Assembly (NCBI GenBank): GCA_036417435.1
Contig: CM070904.1
Location: 61,388,408-61,452,407 of the forward strand
DNA length: 64,000 nucleotides
DNA from: Inia geoffrensis
Taxonomy: Eukaryota > Chordata > Mammalia > Artiodactyla > Iniidae
Reading direction: 5' to 3'
Shown: positions 23,401 to 38,400 of the stretch, one piece after another
Numbering within the stretch: position 1 is the stretch's first letter
How the letters are laid out: every line of letters begins with the position of its first letter
The notes under the pieces: model-generated
What the model was told of the DNA's origin: nothing
The model's input: the letters and a program-made list of their open reading frames with translations, nothing else
The model's database searches: none
Program-made: the position numbers and the translations under genes

Positions 23401-26400
23401 GGCATAACCCTTCCAGACTTCAGACACTACTACAAAGCTACAGTAATCAAAACAGTGTGGTATTGGGGCAGAAACAGACATATAGATCAATGAAACAGAA
23501 TAGAGAACCCCAGAAATAAACCCGCACACCTACAGTCAATTAACCTACAACAAAAGCGGTAAGAATATACAATGGAGAAAAAACAGTTTCTTCAGCAAGT
23601 GGTGTTGGAAAAGCTGGACTGCTAAATCAATGAAAGTAGAACACTCCCTCACACCCTCACACCATATATAAAAATAAACTCAAAATAGTTTAAAGACCTA
23701 AGCATAAGACATAAAAGTCCTAGAAGAGAACACAGGCAAAACATTCTTGGACATATCGTAGCAATATTTTCTTAGATCACTTTTCCAAGGCAAAAGAAAT
23801 AAAAGCAAAAATAAATGGGACCTAATCAAACTTAAAAGCTTTTCCACAGCAAAGGAAACCAACAAAACAAAAAGACAACCTACCAGACTGGGAGAAAATA
23901 TTTGCAGATGATGCAACTGACAAGGGGTTAATAACCAAAATACACAAACAGCTCATACAACTCAATAACAAAAACACAAACAACCCAATCGAAAAATGGG
24001 CAGATGACCTAAATAGATATTTCTCTAAATAAGACATACAGCTGGCCAACAGGCACGTGAAAAGACGCTCAGCGTTAAGCGTTACTAAGTATTAGAGAAA
24101 TGTACATCAAAACCACAATGAGGTATCATCTCACACCAGTCAGAATGGCTATCATCAAAAAGTCTACAAATAATAAGTGCTGGAGAGGGTGTGGAGAAAA
24201 GGGAACCCTAGTACACTGTTGGTGGGAATGTAAATTGGTGCAGCCAGTATGGAAAACAGTATGAAGCTTCCTTAAAAAATTAAAAATAGAGCGTCCATAT
24301 GATCCAGGAATCCCACTCCTGGGCATATACCTAGAAAAGATGAAAACTCTTAATTTGAAAAGATACATGCACCCTAATGTTCGTAACAGCCCTATTTACA
24401 ATAGTCAAGACATGGAACCAACCCAAGTACCCATCAACAGACAATTGGTTTAAGAAGATGTGGTACACATATACAATGGGCTATTACTCAGCCATAAAAA
24501 GAATGAAATATTGTGACTTGCAAAAACACGGATGGACCTAGAGATTATCATACTAAGCGAAGTAAGTTAGACAGAGAAAGACAAATATCATATCACTTAT
24601 ACGTGCAATCTAAAAAATAATACAAATGAATCTATATACAAAACAGAATCTATATACAAAACAGGTTTCTGGAAAACAAACTTATGTTACCAAAGGGGAA
24701 AGGCGGTGGTGGGGGTGGGGGGGAGGATAAATTAGGAGTATGGGATTCACAGATACAAACTACTACACATAAAATAGATAAGCAACAAGGATTTACTGTA
24801 GAGCACAGGGAACTCTATTCAAAATCTTGTAATAACCTATAATGGAAAAGAATCTGAAAAAAAAAATATAACCGAATCACTCTGCTGTATCCCCGAAACT
24901 AACACAATATTGTAAATCAACTATACTTCAATAAAAAAAATTTAGTTTTAGATCAGTCTTACCTTAGCAATGCAAGCTGGACAAAACCAGTCCCCATCTG
25001 GTATAGTGGTAATCTTGGGTCTATGGCAGTATGTATGACAGCCTTTGTCACAGCCATCGCAAAGGAGGAGCAGTTCTTCATTATCTCCCTTTCGACAGAT
25101 CTGGCAGTACTATAATACATGGAAAATCATTTAAAATTAACACTCTGCTACAAATAATAGTTTTGGGGATATTAAACACACCATTAATTCCTAATTTATA
25201 TTAGTAATGAACATTCCGCTTGCTAACAAATATACAGTAGCCATACACATCTATGTATCTCTCGTTACACAGATATGGACCACATGATGGGGTGAGCAGT
25301 TCAGTTGGGGTAAATGCACATTTCAGGTACACTGCAAAAAACAAAGCTAGAGGTTGAATGCCTGCACACACTTCAGAAGCATGTACACATTAACATACGA
25401 AATAATTAACATGACATTAGAGCACATAAAGCAATGAATAGCTTTAATACATGGTGTTTTAATTTTTTAATGTATTTCATCGTTTGCTTATCTTAGCATC
25501 CTCATGATATCCTGAGACAGAAATAAGTAAGAGTTAGAGTAATTTTTAAGATCAAAATTAGGAACTTGTATTAGTAACAGAATTATAAATAATAATAATA
25601 AGAGGTCACTGTATTTTGACTATGTCCAAATCAGGAAACTTTGGAAATCAACCCAAATCAAACATGTGTCACAAATGTAGAAAATGGATCCTACAAAATG
25701 ATTTCTAAGGGAAAAAGAAATTGATACAATAAATTAAATAAAAGAATTTAGAAGTCATAATTTATTTTCTAGGACTAAAAATAAAATTGTTTCTTCTCTT
25801 GAAAAACTTCTAATACCATTAAGAACTTTAAAATCTATAAAGAGATTTTTTTTTTCCCCATGCACACATATTTTGTATAACAAGTTTCACAAAGGGAAAG
25901 AAGGAAGATTAGACAGGTAAAAACTTTAAAGATGGCTTTAAAAAATGGTAAATACTAACATTATATTTTGACATTTAGTTTTTATTTCAGTCACAGTAAA
26001 CAATGTCCTGTAATCAATATTCCAAAAAATGAAAACATTACTAAAATAATATTGTACATCAACTATATTTCAATTAAAAATAATTAAAACATTTAAATTA
26101 TAAATCATTTGTACTAATTTTAAGTTATGTATTTATATACCGTTAAAAAAAATAGCTTAATTGTTCAAACTTAATTTGTTTAATTTCAATAAAACATTAA
26201 ATCTTAATCTGGGAATGTCTAAAATAGTCTTTCATAACTCAATACGTACACCAACGATAGCTTAAGAGTCTTATCAAAACAGCAGATACATGCTATTTAC
26301 CTTAACAAATATCTATCAGATATATGTAATATACATGTAATACTAAAACTGGCATGTGTACTAAGAGCAAAAGCAGTAGAGTTTAATATCCCAACAGTAA

Positions 26401-29400
26401 GTATTTATTTTATGACCTTTCCTGATAACCACATCATTAAATACCTTAATATGGTGTTATTTCTCCAAATTTGAGTTATTTCTTTAAAACTCCTATTATA
26501 AAAATACTCATTGAGAAATAACATTTCAAAGGTTATATTTCAATCCCTATAACAATAAAATTTAAAAATCAGACTCATGAACATTAAGTAAATTCTCATT
26601 GTTTTCTACAATAGCTAAAAATACGATGACGCCTGTCTTACATCTCACATTTATGATTTAAAAATAAAATTATTTTCTGATACTTATTAAGAAAGGGGGG
26701 CAGGTATCAAGTTCATAACATTTTTGAAAATCCACAGTAAGAGCTCACAATATGTTAGAGCAAAGGTAGTAATATTTGGTTTTAACTCCTTTGCTACCAC
26801 AGTAAAAAAAAACAGTGGATGTTGCCGATTGCTTAACATTAACAACAGAAAACATACTGTGGGCTGAGAAGTAACTGGAGGGAAATCATGGCAGCTCCTC
26901 CTTTCCTAGTAAGCATGGCTTCTGGTAAAGAGGATATTTCTAAAGACATTGAGCACTTTAACATTGTTTTTTTTAGGACTTCTTATGAGGATTATTATAG
27001 GTTTTGTTACATTTCTAATTAAAGGTTACCAAGGGCTCATTAATCTTTGAATAAGAAACTCTGCCTTCTTTTCAAAGTAGTTTTATAGCATATAATGTAT
27101 TATTAAACATTAAAAAAAGAAATAAAAATGATGAGATGGAGTTAAATAATGATGAATGTATATTAATTTGTTAATAACAATGGAAAAGAAGTTTGCGAAA
27201 CCTGAAATAAAGCTTTAGATTGCAGAAAGTAAGTATACTAATATAAAGGTAGATTTTGGTACAAGTTTTAGGTTGCTGTGTTTAGGTTATAACAAAACTG
27301 CCTACATTGTGATGATTGTTTTGGTGTAGATGAGAAAAGTAACTGTACAAATTTCATTCTGATATAGGAATTGAATCTTTTTTTTTTACCATTATAGCCT
27401 ACCTTTCACCAAATATGTTTGTCTAAGGTGATTTTAAAACTGGGTTTAGTAATAATTTTTAGAAGGAAAATTATTTTTACCTGGTAAAAATGCTACCAGA
27501 TGACCTGAACAATGCCTTAAAACTTATAGTAAATTGTAATCTATATAGAGAAAGACCTAAATTTGAGCATATTGTGAAAACTGCAGATTCATTATTCCAT
27601 GGACATTTTAGAAGGAAGTGAAAAAAACCATAGAAGAAAGCAAATTTATTTGTATAGAATGAATAAAGTATTGAGTGGTCTAAGTATAGAGGTAAAAAGG
27701 AAGGAGAGAATGCTAAATTAGTTAAGAATCACTTCTTTTCTTTGGGGAAGATTATTTAAAATAGGAATTTTACCCTTAGTCATTCACGAAAACAAATTTC
27801 AAATGTTTGAATTTTAAAGCTAACCTGTAATTCAAAAGCAACTGTTAAAGCAATTCATAAAAGTCTACATATAATAGATATTTCTGTATATGACACAAAA
27901 GAGGCAAAAGGGACACGTACATGATTTAAAATAAATCTCTCTCTGGAAAATATAAGAAATATAGCCTTTATTTTGAACATATAGCATTTGTTGCCTAGTA
28001 CAAAGTAGAGGCCACTACATGATAACTAACTGGGCTCGAACAAAGAAGGCAAAAAAACATTTTTAACTGTTAGAGGAAAGACCGAAAGATCTACTCAACG
28101 CCAACTATATCCAAATATTGGGTTGGCCAAAAGGTTCGTTCGCTTTTTTCCCGCAAGATGGCTCTAGTAACACTTAGTTGTCTATAAGTTCATTCAAAAC
28201 AATTTTGTTAGATTGTATGTGACACCTATCATATCAGCGTGCATTTAAAAAAAGCCTTATCAAAATTGGTGAATTTCTGTGTAGCCATTTTAATACTGAA
28301 GATGGAAGAAAAAAGGCAACATTTTCGGCATATTATGCTTTATTATTTCAAGAAAGGTAAAAACGCAACTGAAATGCAAAAACAGATTTGTGCAGTGTAT
28401 GGAGAAGGTGCTGTGACTGATTGAACACATCAAAAGTGGTTTGTGAAGTTTCATGCTGGAAATTTCTCACTGGATGATGCTCCACGGTTGGGTAGACCAG
28501 TTGAAGTTGACAGCGATCAAATCAAGACATTAATTGAGAACAATCAACGTTATACCATGCGGGAGATAGCCAACATACTCAAAATATCCAAATCAAATGC
28601 TGAAAATCATTTACACCAGTTTGGTTACATGAATCGCTTTGATGTTTGAGTTCCACATAAATTAAGCAAAAAAAAACCCTTCTTGACCGACTTTCCTCAT
28701 GCGATTCTCTGCTTAAACATAATGAAAATGTTCCATTTTTAAAACACATGGTGACGGGTGATGAAAAGTGGATACTGTACAATAATGTGGACTGGAAGAG
28801 ATCGTGGGGCAAGCGAAATGAAACACCACCAACCACACCAAAGGCCGGTCGGTATATGACGGGACTGGAAGGGAGTCCTCTATTATGAGGTCCTTCCAGA
28901 AAACCAAACAATTAATTCCAACAAGTACTGCTCCCAATTAGACCAACTGAAAGCAGCACTCAACAAAAAGTGTCCAGAATTAGTCAACAGAAAATGCGTA
29001 ATCTTCCATCAGTATAATGCAAGACTGCATGTTTCTTTGATGACCGGGCAAAAACTGTTACAGCTTAGCTGGGAAGCTCTGATTCATCTAGCTTACTCAC
29101 CAGACATTACACCTTTGGATTTCCATTTATTTAGACTTTACAAAAATTCTCTTAATGGAAAAAATTTTAATTCCCTGGAAGACTGTAAAAGGCACCTGGA
29201 TCAGTCCTTTGCTCAAAGAGATAAAAAGTTTGGGGAAGATGGAATTATGAAGTTGCCTGAAAAATGGTAGAAGGTAGTGGAACAAAAGGGTGAATACGCT
29301 GTTCAATGAAGTTCTTGGTGAAAATGAAAAATGTATCTTTTATGTTTACTTAAAAACCTAAGGCAATTTTTTGGCCAACCCAAAACATGATATCGGTGCA

Positions 29401-32400
29401 TAAAGGAAGAGCTCTCTGCTTATTCTGTATTTACTTGGCTAAGTATTTCTGGCATTAAGAAAAGAAAATTGATACAAATCTAAAGATATTTTAGAAATGA
29501 AGTGAACGCACTTAGCAGGTAATGTTAGCAACTGGAGTGTTTACAAGATTGAAAGGGCCTTCAAAACATTCAGATTAACAACTATTATGTTGACAGAATG
29601 GAGAAGACAACTTCAGTCAGAGTTATAAACAATATTCAAAGGAGAGAAAGACAAGATTTAAAAAAACGAAAGATAACATTTGGTAGGTTCCTTCAAAAAG
29701 CTCAAAATAAGGAGGAAAGTATCAAACTATACAGTATTTAAGAATTAAGGAAATGCTCAAGTACAGCATACATTATTTTGACAATAAGTAATGCATAATT
29801 AAGAAATATCTGAAGATTGGAAAAAAACAGGACAAAGTAAATTATAGTATTTCTTAAATAAAAACACTTACAACTTTCATAATTGATTTTTCCCATGCTA
29901 CTGATTTCTGTAACTGCTGAATGCACAGAGCTACCTGTGCAGCACTGCGAGCTTCTGATAATGCCCTTCTCCATACCCTGAGCCCTGGAGCAATATCCTC
30001 TTCAATTCTGCATTGAAATATAGAAAAATTAAGTAGGTCACGTCCACATTTATGGTTACTGAATGTGAAACAATCATCACACTGAAAGCCAAGCAATGAC
30101 AAAAAACATGTAACAGCCAATAAGTATAAGGTTTAAGCAACTAAATTTGATGTAGTGCACAGACTGTGGCTACGTGCCTCAAAGCTTAGTCACAACCAGG
30201 TAAATGTAAGATCACTTTGCAGGATTATCAACGCACATAACAGCAAAAAAAATGTTTTTACAAAGCACCATGCAAACAGCATGATCCATATGGATCACAG
30301 ACATACAAGAAGATACATAGATAACAGGCAATAGAAAATAGGCTCCAATTAGCAAAGAAGCACAATAATTTTTCAAGTTAATCTCAATAACCTACCCGTC
30401 ACCATCACCACTAATGGATGGTGCAGGAGCAGGGACAGTAACTGTGCCCACATTATCCAGTTTGATCTGAATGGTGGTACTTAAGGGGCTCTTCAGATAC
30501 CTTCTTTCAATGTTCCGCTCCAAATCAGCCAGCCTGGTTACAGCTATATCTAGGGGGTTGTCACTCTTCCGTTCCAGTGCATGTGCACTGCTTTCTTCTT
30601 CGCCAGTAAATTCTCCATCGTGCTCCTTGCACAATTTAGAAAATGACTTATGTTCAAAATATACCAAGTCCTCCCTTTCTGATGCAGGCTCTGGACACAT
30701 CCAACCCTATGTATCAAAAGAATAATGTTATTATGGTTTCCTCTTAAAATGCCTGCTGGGTGAATTACCTTTACTTAAAACACAGCAGCAGACACCAGCA
30801 GATCTTAAGGATCTTTACTAAAAGTTTTTATCTTGTGTTTCCTAATGCTAGGTAGAAACAAGAATAAAAAATTAAAAGAAACAGTTGTGAGAAGTTTGAA
30901 GAAGAAAATTTAATAACTTTTGATATTATGAAAGGTATAATGAAAATCAGCACAGTATTCTGAGAGCCTTTAGACTACATGCTTATTCATTTCAACAGAA
31001 ATCTCTCCGTGGTCTCTGAATTCAGCTCTTCCTTTCCATTTCCATTCCTTCTGCCACTCTTCCGTACGGGGGTCTGTACAATACTTACCATTTTTCCTCC
31101 AGCCGTAGGAGTCTGCGTGAGCTGTTATATTTGTCTGTAGAGCCTTTCCCTGTTGCTCTTAACCTGGTTAAATCCACTCATCCTGCAGCTCTCATTTTAA
31201 AAGTCCTGAGGGAATCCTTCTCTGACCTACTTTAGCAGGTTAAGTCTCCATATTACAAGCCCACAAAGGACCATATGATACGCCATAGCCTTGTGGTACT
31301 CACAGTTTTTTACTATTGTGATTATTTGCTTCACATCTTTTTACCTCTAAATTCCATGGCGGCAGGGACCACGTCTGCGTCTGCTTTTACTCATTTTATC
31401 TCCAGCACAGTGAAAGCAAATAGTAGGCACTCAGTACACACGTGTTGATTGAATAAGGGAATGATCTTATAACTCAGCTTTTGCTGTTATTGATCTTCTA
31501 CCTCAAAATCCTTCAAAGTTTCCCTACTGTTTAACAAAGTCCATATTTTTATCATGACATTCAAGCACCTCAACCTGCATCTTCCTCTCATGTTCCCGTT
31601 CACACGTCCTACACTGCAAATTCCACACCTTGCAACTCCACAAACATGCCCTAAACTTCTGGATCCTGCTGGTGCTCTGCTCAGGCTGTTCCCTCTTCCT
31701 AGTATGGCATTCATTGTCAAAAGCTGACTCACCTTCTCAAGTTCCATCTCGACTTCTACGTGAAATGTTCCCTGATCTCTCCCATGTCTCCATCAGAAGT
31801 TATGTATTCTTTTTCTAAAGTCATGTATGACTCTGTACTCCTCTAGGATCAGTTAACAGATTCTGTGGAGATGTATGTATGACTTATCTCCCTATTAGAT
31901 GACAAGATTTCTGACAGCAGAAACCACATTTTATCCAATTTTGTGGTGCCTACTGTCTGATGTGGAATAGGGGCTTAGTAAATGCATACTAAATGAAAAA
32001 CAGAATGAACATTATCCTTTTTTATTAAACCTCTTTAGAGAGAATTATTTTATCTTGTATATTAGGATCAATTCCTCTTCTTTAATTCAGTAGAACATTT
32101 ATATTTGTGAAGTAAGGATGGAATTATGAAGAGTACATGTAAGTGCATTAGGTACAAGTCATGTCAAATGAACCTCATTCCCATATTTTGAAAAGGGTAC
32201 TAAATTGATAAATCAAGAGAACCCTGTAAACATAGCATATCTTGATGTCTGCAAGGCAAATGACAAGACAAAAAATGAAGACTAGATTAAAGAAATCTAG
32301 AGGGTTGAAAACTCCTTCCAAAAAATGGTGATGGACAGAACTTGTGTCACCTCAGAAAAGGTCCCCAGTGCCAATGTCCAAAAGGCTCTGTGCTTGGTTT

Positions 32401-35400
32401 GTCCTGTTAATACACTTATGAGTAACTTGATTGTTATTAAATCTGCAGATGATTTAAAACTAGGAAGAAAATTTAATATTCTGTATAACAGGACTAAGAT
32501 AAAAATAGTTCCATATGCTGAAAAATGTACCCACATGAAATTAATAAAAATAAAACAATGATAAATGTAAATTTTAGGTCTGAAGTTTAAGCAGCTAATC
32601 ACAGAAATATTGAACACCATATGTGATAGAACTTGCTTAAAAGCTCTTTGAAAGAGGGCCAAAGTTTGTTTTTTTTCATAGTGTATACTCCGTGAAGCAA
32701 GAGTATGATGTGGCTGCTAAAAGGCTAGTACAAAATTCAAACAGCCTTAATGGAAGTACAGTGCTGGATTAAGGAAAGTGGAAGTCCCACGAACACATTC
32801 AGACAGTGCTATGTACAGCTATGGATACAACATTTTAAGAAGTATATTAACACTGGTGTTTATACAGAAGAGAATCGTGTACATGGAAACTATTTCACAG
32901 GACTAATGGTTGAAGGAATTAATTAGCTTGTAAAAGAGAAAACTTAGAAAGAGACACAGGAGCCATCTTTTGAGGAGCTGGACGAGTAATTAGGCTCTTT
33001 GTATACTCGCAACAGCAGAACTAGGACAAGAGGCTTGCCGATTTTCCTACAAAATAATAAAGAAGGTCCAAATTATAAGCAATATTAAAAATATAAATGA
33101 ATGCACCTAAGTAAGTCCCACAGGCCACCTGTGTGATGTGTCTTCACAATGGCTAGTTCCCCACGTTAAACATGTAACTCTATTTTCTTAAAAAAAAAAA
33201 AAAAAAATTAAATCTTCCATAGATGTTAAAATAATGTCTTGTGGTTATTTTCATCAGTTGTGTTTTTAGACTCTTCAAGAATAATATAATTCATTTTTTC
33301 AGAATGATACAGAATAATTTAGTAATACCTTAATAACAGAATATTAAAACAGTTCACTTAAAAAACAAATTCTACTTTTCTTATATACTTAGAACACAGC
33401 CAAGGTTGTCTAAGCGGCCAGTAATGTGATAAGGTTAATGCAGGAAAATATGAGTATGGCTCCAGGAAAATGTTTCAGGCCCACACCCTGACTTTATACT
33501 TAACTTAAAAAAGCTTGGGACTTCCCTGGTGGCACAGTGGATACGAATCCACCTGCCAATGCAGGGGACACGGGTTTGAGCCCCGGTCCGGGAAGATCCC
33601 ACATGCTGCAGAGCAACTAAGCCTATGTGCCACAACTACTGAGCCTGTGTGCCACAACTACTGAACCCAGGCACCTAGAGCCTGTGCTCTGCAACAAGAG
33701 AAGCCACCGCAATGAGAAGCCCGCGTGCAGCAACGAAGACCCAACTCAGCCAAAAATAAATAAAATTATACCTTAAAAAAAAAAAATCTTGGTGATATGT
33801 TTTCCCAACCAATAGCCAATTAGAACTGGCAAATTAGGTGGAGGAAGTTGGGGGAAAATTGGGCCAGTAGAACCAACCAAATTTAAACCAGCAAGTGGTA
33901 GCAACTGACCATGAGAGAAGACAGAAACAGACTATAGAAAGCAGACACAGTCGTTTAAAAGCAAAGCACACTAGGACCATTTAATGTAGGGGCAAAACCT
34001 CTTCACATTTCCTGAGGGAATCATCATCTAATAATTGGTCTTTGCACTAATGATCCTGTGTCACCAAGATACTTTAAATCAAACTCATTATTCTCAATTT
34101 AAGAAGGCGGTGTAATGCGTAACATAAGCGATCTGACAAACATGTTAAAAAATTATGGTGCTAAATGGAATAATTTTCATTTCTCTAGAAAATTAACTTG
34201 CGTGGAAGACTTCATTTGTTGAAGATGCCAAATAAATGAGGCATTTTTATACTGTATTATAGTACTAGGAGGAAGATATAGTTTGCTAGCAAAATAGAGT
34301 CAACAAATGATAAATTCTGTTTCCCAAAGTTGGTAATTATGTTTGCGGCAAGAAAGGGATATGTTATTCGCTCTGGAAAGTGACATTTTTTTGGAGAACT
34401 TCAAAAGTTTCCAAATGCCATAGGACAGTATTATGGCATAAGTTTCTCATTCGGAATAAAACATAAAATAGCAAATCAAATTACATGGATACTACATTTT
34501 CTAAACCTTTTCAGGCGTCTCATACTTATTCATCATCCATCCATTTATTCTCAGAGACATCACCTTATTATCAACTGAGAAGACTTTATATCTCTCCTAC
34601 CAAAACTAAAAATGCTTGCACTAAGGTAAAGCTTTCCTTCTGCCCGTCCATTGGAAGCCAGTCTGATCATGATAATGCTTGTGACATGGTAAAGCCCAGT
34701 AGATAAATAAATTTAAAATTTACATATATATGTAGGGTGTGTGGGTATGTGTATAATGATACAGTGGATATCTGGATATATCTATATTCTCCAATTTTAA
34801 ATTATATAGAGTGAAATTTTGACATACAACATAGCTTGATGCAAGGAGGTTCCTCTATAGGAAACAGTATAGTAGGAATTTGAGAGAGCATTATATTTAT
34901 CATGGGTAAAACTAGAAATGACACTTTCGAATACCATTAAGGAGGCAGCAGGGTTTGGTAAAAAGAACACAGGTTCTGGAGTCAGACAGACTTGGATGAA
35001 TACACACTTAGCTTACGATATGACCACTGGCAGGTTACTTACTTTGAGTCTTGTTCCTTACCTGTAAGATGGGGGAAATTCAGGATCATTTTGAGAATTA
35101 AATGAGATAAAGTGAAAACATTTAGCAGAGTAACTGGCACATGTCAGGTATACAACAAATAATAGTTACCTTCCATCGTCCTTAAAATAGATTTCATTCC
35201 AATCAATTTTACCTTCACTTGCAAACTTGCTGATGCAACTCTCCTTTCTAGATCTTCCACCTGTTGAAGGATACTCAAATCCATTTCCATTGCTTGTTCT
35301 TCAACCGACCAGTTCTCCACAATATCTCGAGTTACCTGGTTTTCTTCATGTTCATTTAATTCAATAATAGCAACTATATTTGAAAAGAAATTAATTTTAA

Positions 35401-38400
35401 AATCCACTTTATCCCTCAATGATTTCTTCTAAGAAGTGAATAAGGTTCCAGGGATAACATATACGTGTAACTTAACACACACAAATGTACTTGTGCATAC
35501 ACAGGCAGATTACTCTTAAAAGTAGGAATATTCCTTTTTAAGAAACAAAACAATATGTCTGCAGGTTGTGAGAAATTATAAGAAAGTAATACCTATTTAA
35601 GAAATGTAAACAGTTACTGTTTGCTGAACAACATAGAAAAAAAAAAAGCCTGTTAGTAATAAACTAAGAATTAGGATATACTAAGATATGTTTTAAGATA
35701 CAAGAGTTAATTCTCATAACTAAGCAAGAGAGCAGAAGTCTCTTTTAGGTACATACCATCCTTATTCTTGATGCAAGCTTGAGTAATATAATCCAAGTGT
35801 TTCTGAATTTGTTTTTGTAACGCCTTTTCTCTTATTCCTCTGAGATGGAGCACTTTGAGCAAAGCTTTTAGGTCCTCTGGGTCAATAATTCTCCACCAAC
35901 CAAACTGCATTTCTAAGTTAAGATAAATATGTAGATCTTTTTACAAATATTTTGAATATAAATTAATGGCACAATGCAAATCAGAGGGCTTATAACTACG
36001 TAGAAAACCATCAAAGATTATAATGGCTATAATGGTTATAATGCAAAGGTTATAATGCAGGAATCTATAACAATAAAATAAAGTAAGTAAGTGGCTATAA
36101 AGCATCTCAGTGTACCTACCTTCTGGAATAGGTTTTGGATTAGGAAAATCTACTGGTTTTGCTACTTCAACAGCTACAGGTTGAGTTGAAGAGACTTTTT
36201 CATTCTGTGGTACTGAAGATTCACTTTTACTTGAAGCAACATTAGGAGTCAAGAATGAATTACTATTTCCTTCTGACAATCCCAACCCTGATCCAAGACT
36301 AGGTAAAGGTGATGTAAATGGATTACTGGAAGTAAGCACACCGGTGGGCCATCCACAAAACTGGAGTCCCATCATAGATACTCCACTTTTCATCTGCAAA
36401 AAAAACCCAAAACATTTTAAAAGTAGAACAATCTAAGAAGTTAGGAAAAGTGTTTAGAACCAGAAATTATTTATAAAATTCGGAAAAAAACATTCTTTCA
36501 CTTATCACAATTAGAGGCATACGTCATTTCATTTGCTCCCCAAGTAATTTCTTTCCAGATATAATGCAACAGTAATAAGTTAAAAAGTAATTAAAGAAGC
36601 CTTTGACTTAGACATCAGTAGTTCTGATGAAGCTTGGTGATAGCAATTCTGACTCTTCAATTTTCAAACCATGGCGGAGACAGTATCATAAATATTCAAC
36701 TGAGTTCCCTTGAGAGAAAATCTTTATGGGGTCAAAGATTAAATAAAGCAACATAAAAATGAGTTACAATTAGCAGCACTAACCTGAAGAGGTGATAAAG
36801 CAAATGGATTTAGGCCAACAGGATTCTGAGCAGAAGATGATCCAAGAAGAGGAGCTGGGGCAGGCGAAGGTGACTTAGATGGTGGCTGAGACTGAGGGGT
36901 CACTAAAGAAGCAGTTGACATACCTGCATGGGTAAGTGATGTGTCATCACAAGGTGTCCTTGGCAAAAGGCTAAACCACTGTCTATTCTTTTCAGTCAGT
37001 GTTTTTAACAACTGGTCATTGGGGAGAGGACTATAGAACTTCCCTGGACCACCTGAACTGGTATTGAACAGATTATTAGAGTCTGTCTTTTCCACGCTGC
37101 TTTGTGTTGCTGTTGATTGAATGCTGCCCAATGAATGTTTTCCACTGTTTTGATAAGACAATGTGCACCCATTTGCACTACTGTTTGGTTTGGGGGTTAC
37201 TACATCTGACTCAGGAGGCATCTTAGCTACTTCTAAAAGCTTGCTTAATTTTGAAAATGAACCAGGTTTCTGAAGAAACAGATTTGTGTTATCTTTTTCT
37301 TTAGTAGCTTCCTTTTGCTCACAATGATTTGGATTTGAACAATTTAAAGTGTCCTCAGAAGTCTCAAATATTTCTTCTTTGATCTGGATACTTTCTGCCT
37401 TTTTTAGTTTTTCTCTTTCTTTTGCAATTTCTTCTAGTCCTAAAAAATTGAAAAGCATTATAAAGATCAGTTACTCCAGATCAAACCAATACGATAATTA
37501 TATTCTTTTATTACTTATCAAGTTATATGCATAAATATTTTAGGAAACTTTTCTAGATTACTTAATACTCCCCATTTTCCCCTTTTTTATAGATTAGATT
37601 CTTTTGCTCATTGGAAAATTAATGTAATTTCGTGACTAATCTTTAGAAAAACTAAAATATAAAAAATTTAAAAGCCCTAATACACAGCAAAAATTATTAT
37701 TAATATTTTTGTCTAAATCCTTCCAGGCATTCTATATGCACACACATACACACCTAAACCTATAAATGAAAAAAAAAGGAAATCTCATTATATACACAAT
37801 GCCTAACCTACATGTTTTGCTCTGTAAACATCCTGATATGTCAATAAATATATAACTACATCATAAATTTTAATGGCTATAGAATATTCAATAGAATATA
37901 TCATAATTTAAATAATCAATCTTCTACTGATGGCTATTAATAGGGCCCAGTTATTCACTATTATAAAAAAGGCTATAAATGCTGAATGACCTTGTATCTG
38001 TATCTTTGGACTTAAATTTTTCAAAAAATTTACTTCCTTAGGATAAATTTCTAGAAAAAATTTACTGAGTCCTAAGATACATACTTTTCAGAGTTTTTGA
38101 AATATGTTGTCAAACTGAAAGTCTAGATCAATACACGTTCATACCAGAAGCAAGAGCATCTGTTTGCCTACACCCTCAAGGAAACTAAATACTATCAGTA
38201 TTTTTTGTTTTTGTCAATATCTGGGAGATAAATATCTAAGCTGCATTTTTTTTTTTTTTTTTTTTTTTTTTTTCTGATCTCCAGTAAGGCTGAGTACCTT
38301 TTCATGGGCTTACTGGCATTTCTCCTTTGTGAACTTCTGGTACATATTTTTGAACAGTGCTTTAAAAATAATTTATAAGAACTCTTTAAAAAATATAAAT

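Noticed and set aside
28302..28649. A SETMAR-like gene
   Set aside because: Only the transposase part is present, with stops, frameshifts and a lost catalytic Asp, and no SET domain nearby. It is a mariner copy.
35902..35907. AATGCAG as the acceptor of E9
   Set aside because: Using it would break the reading phase with E8 and delete the Glu-Met-Gln start that fits the family.
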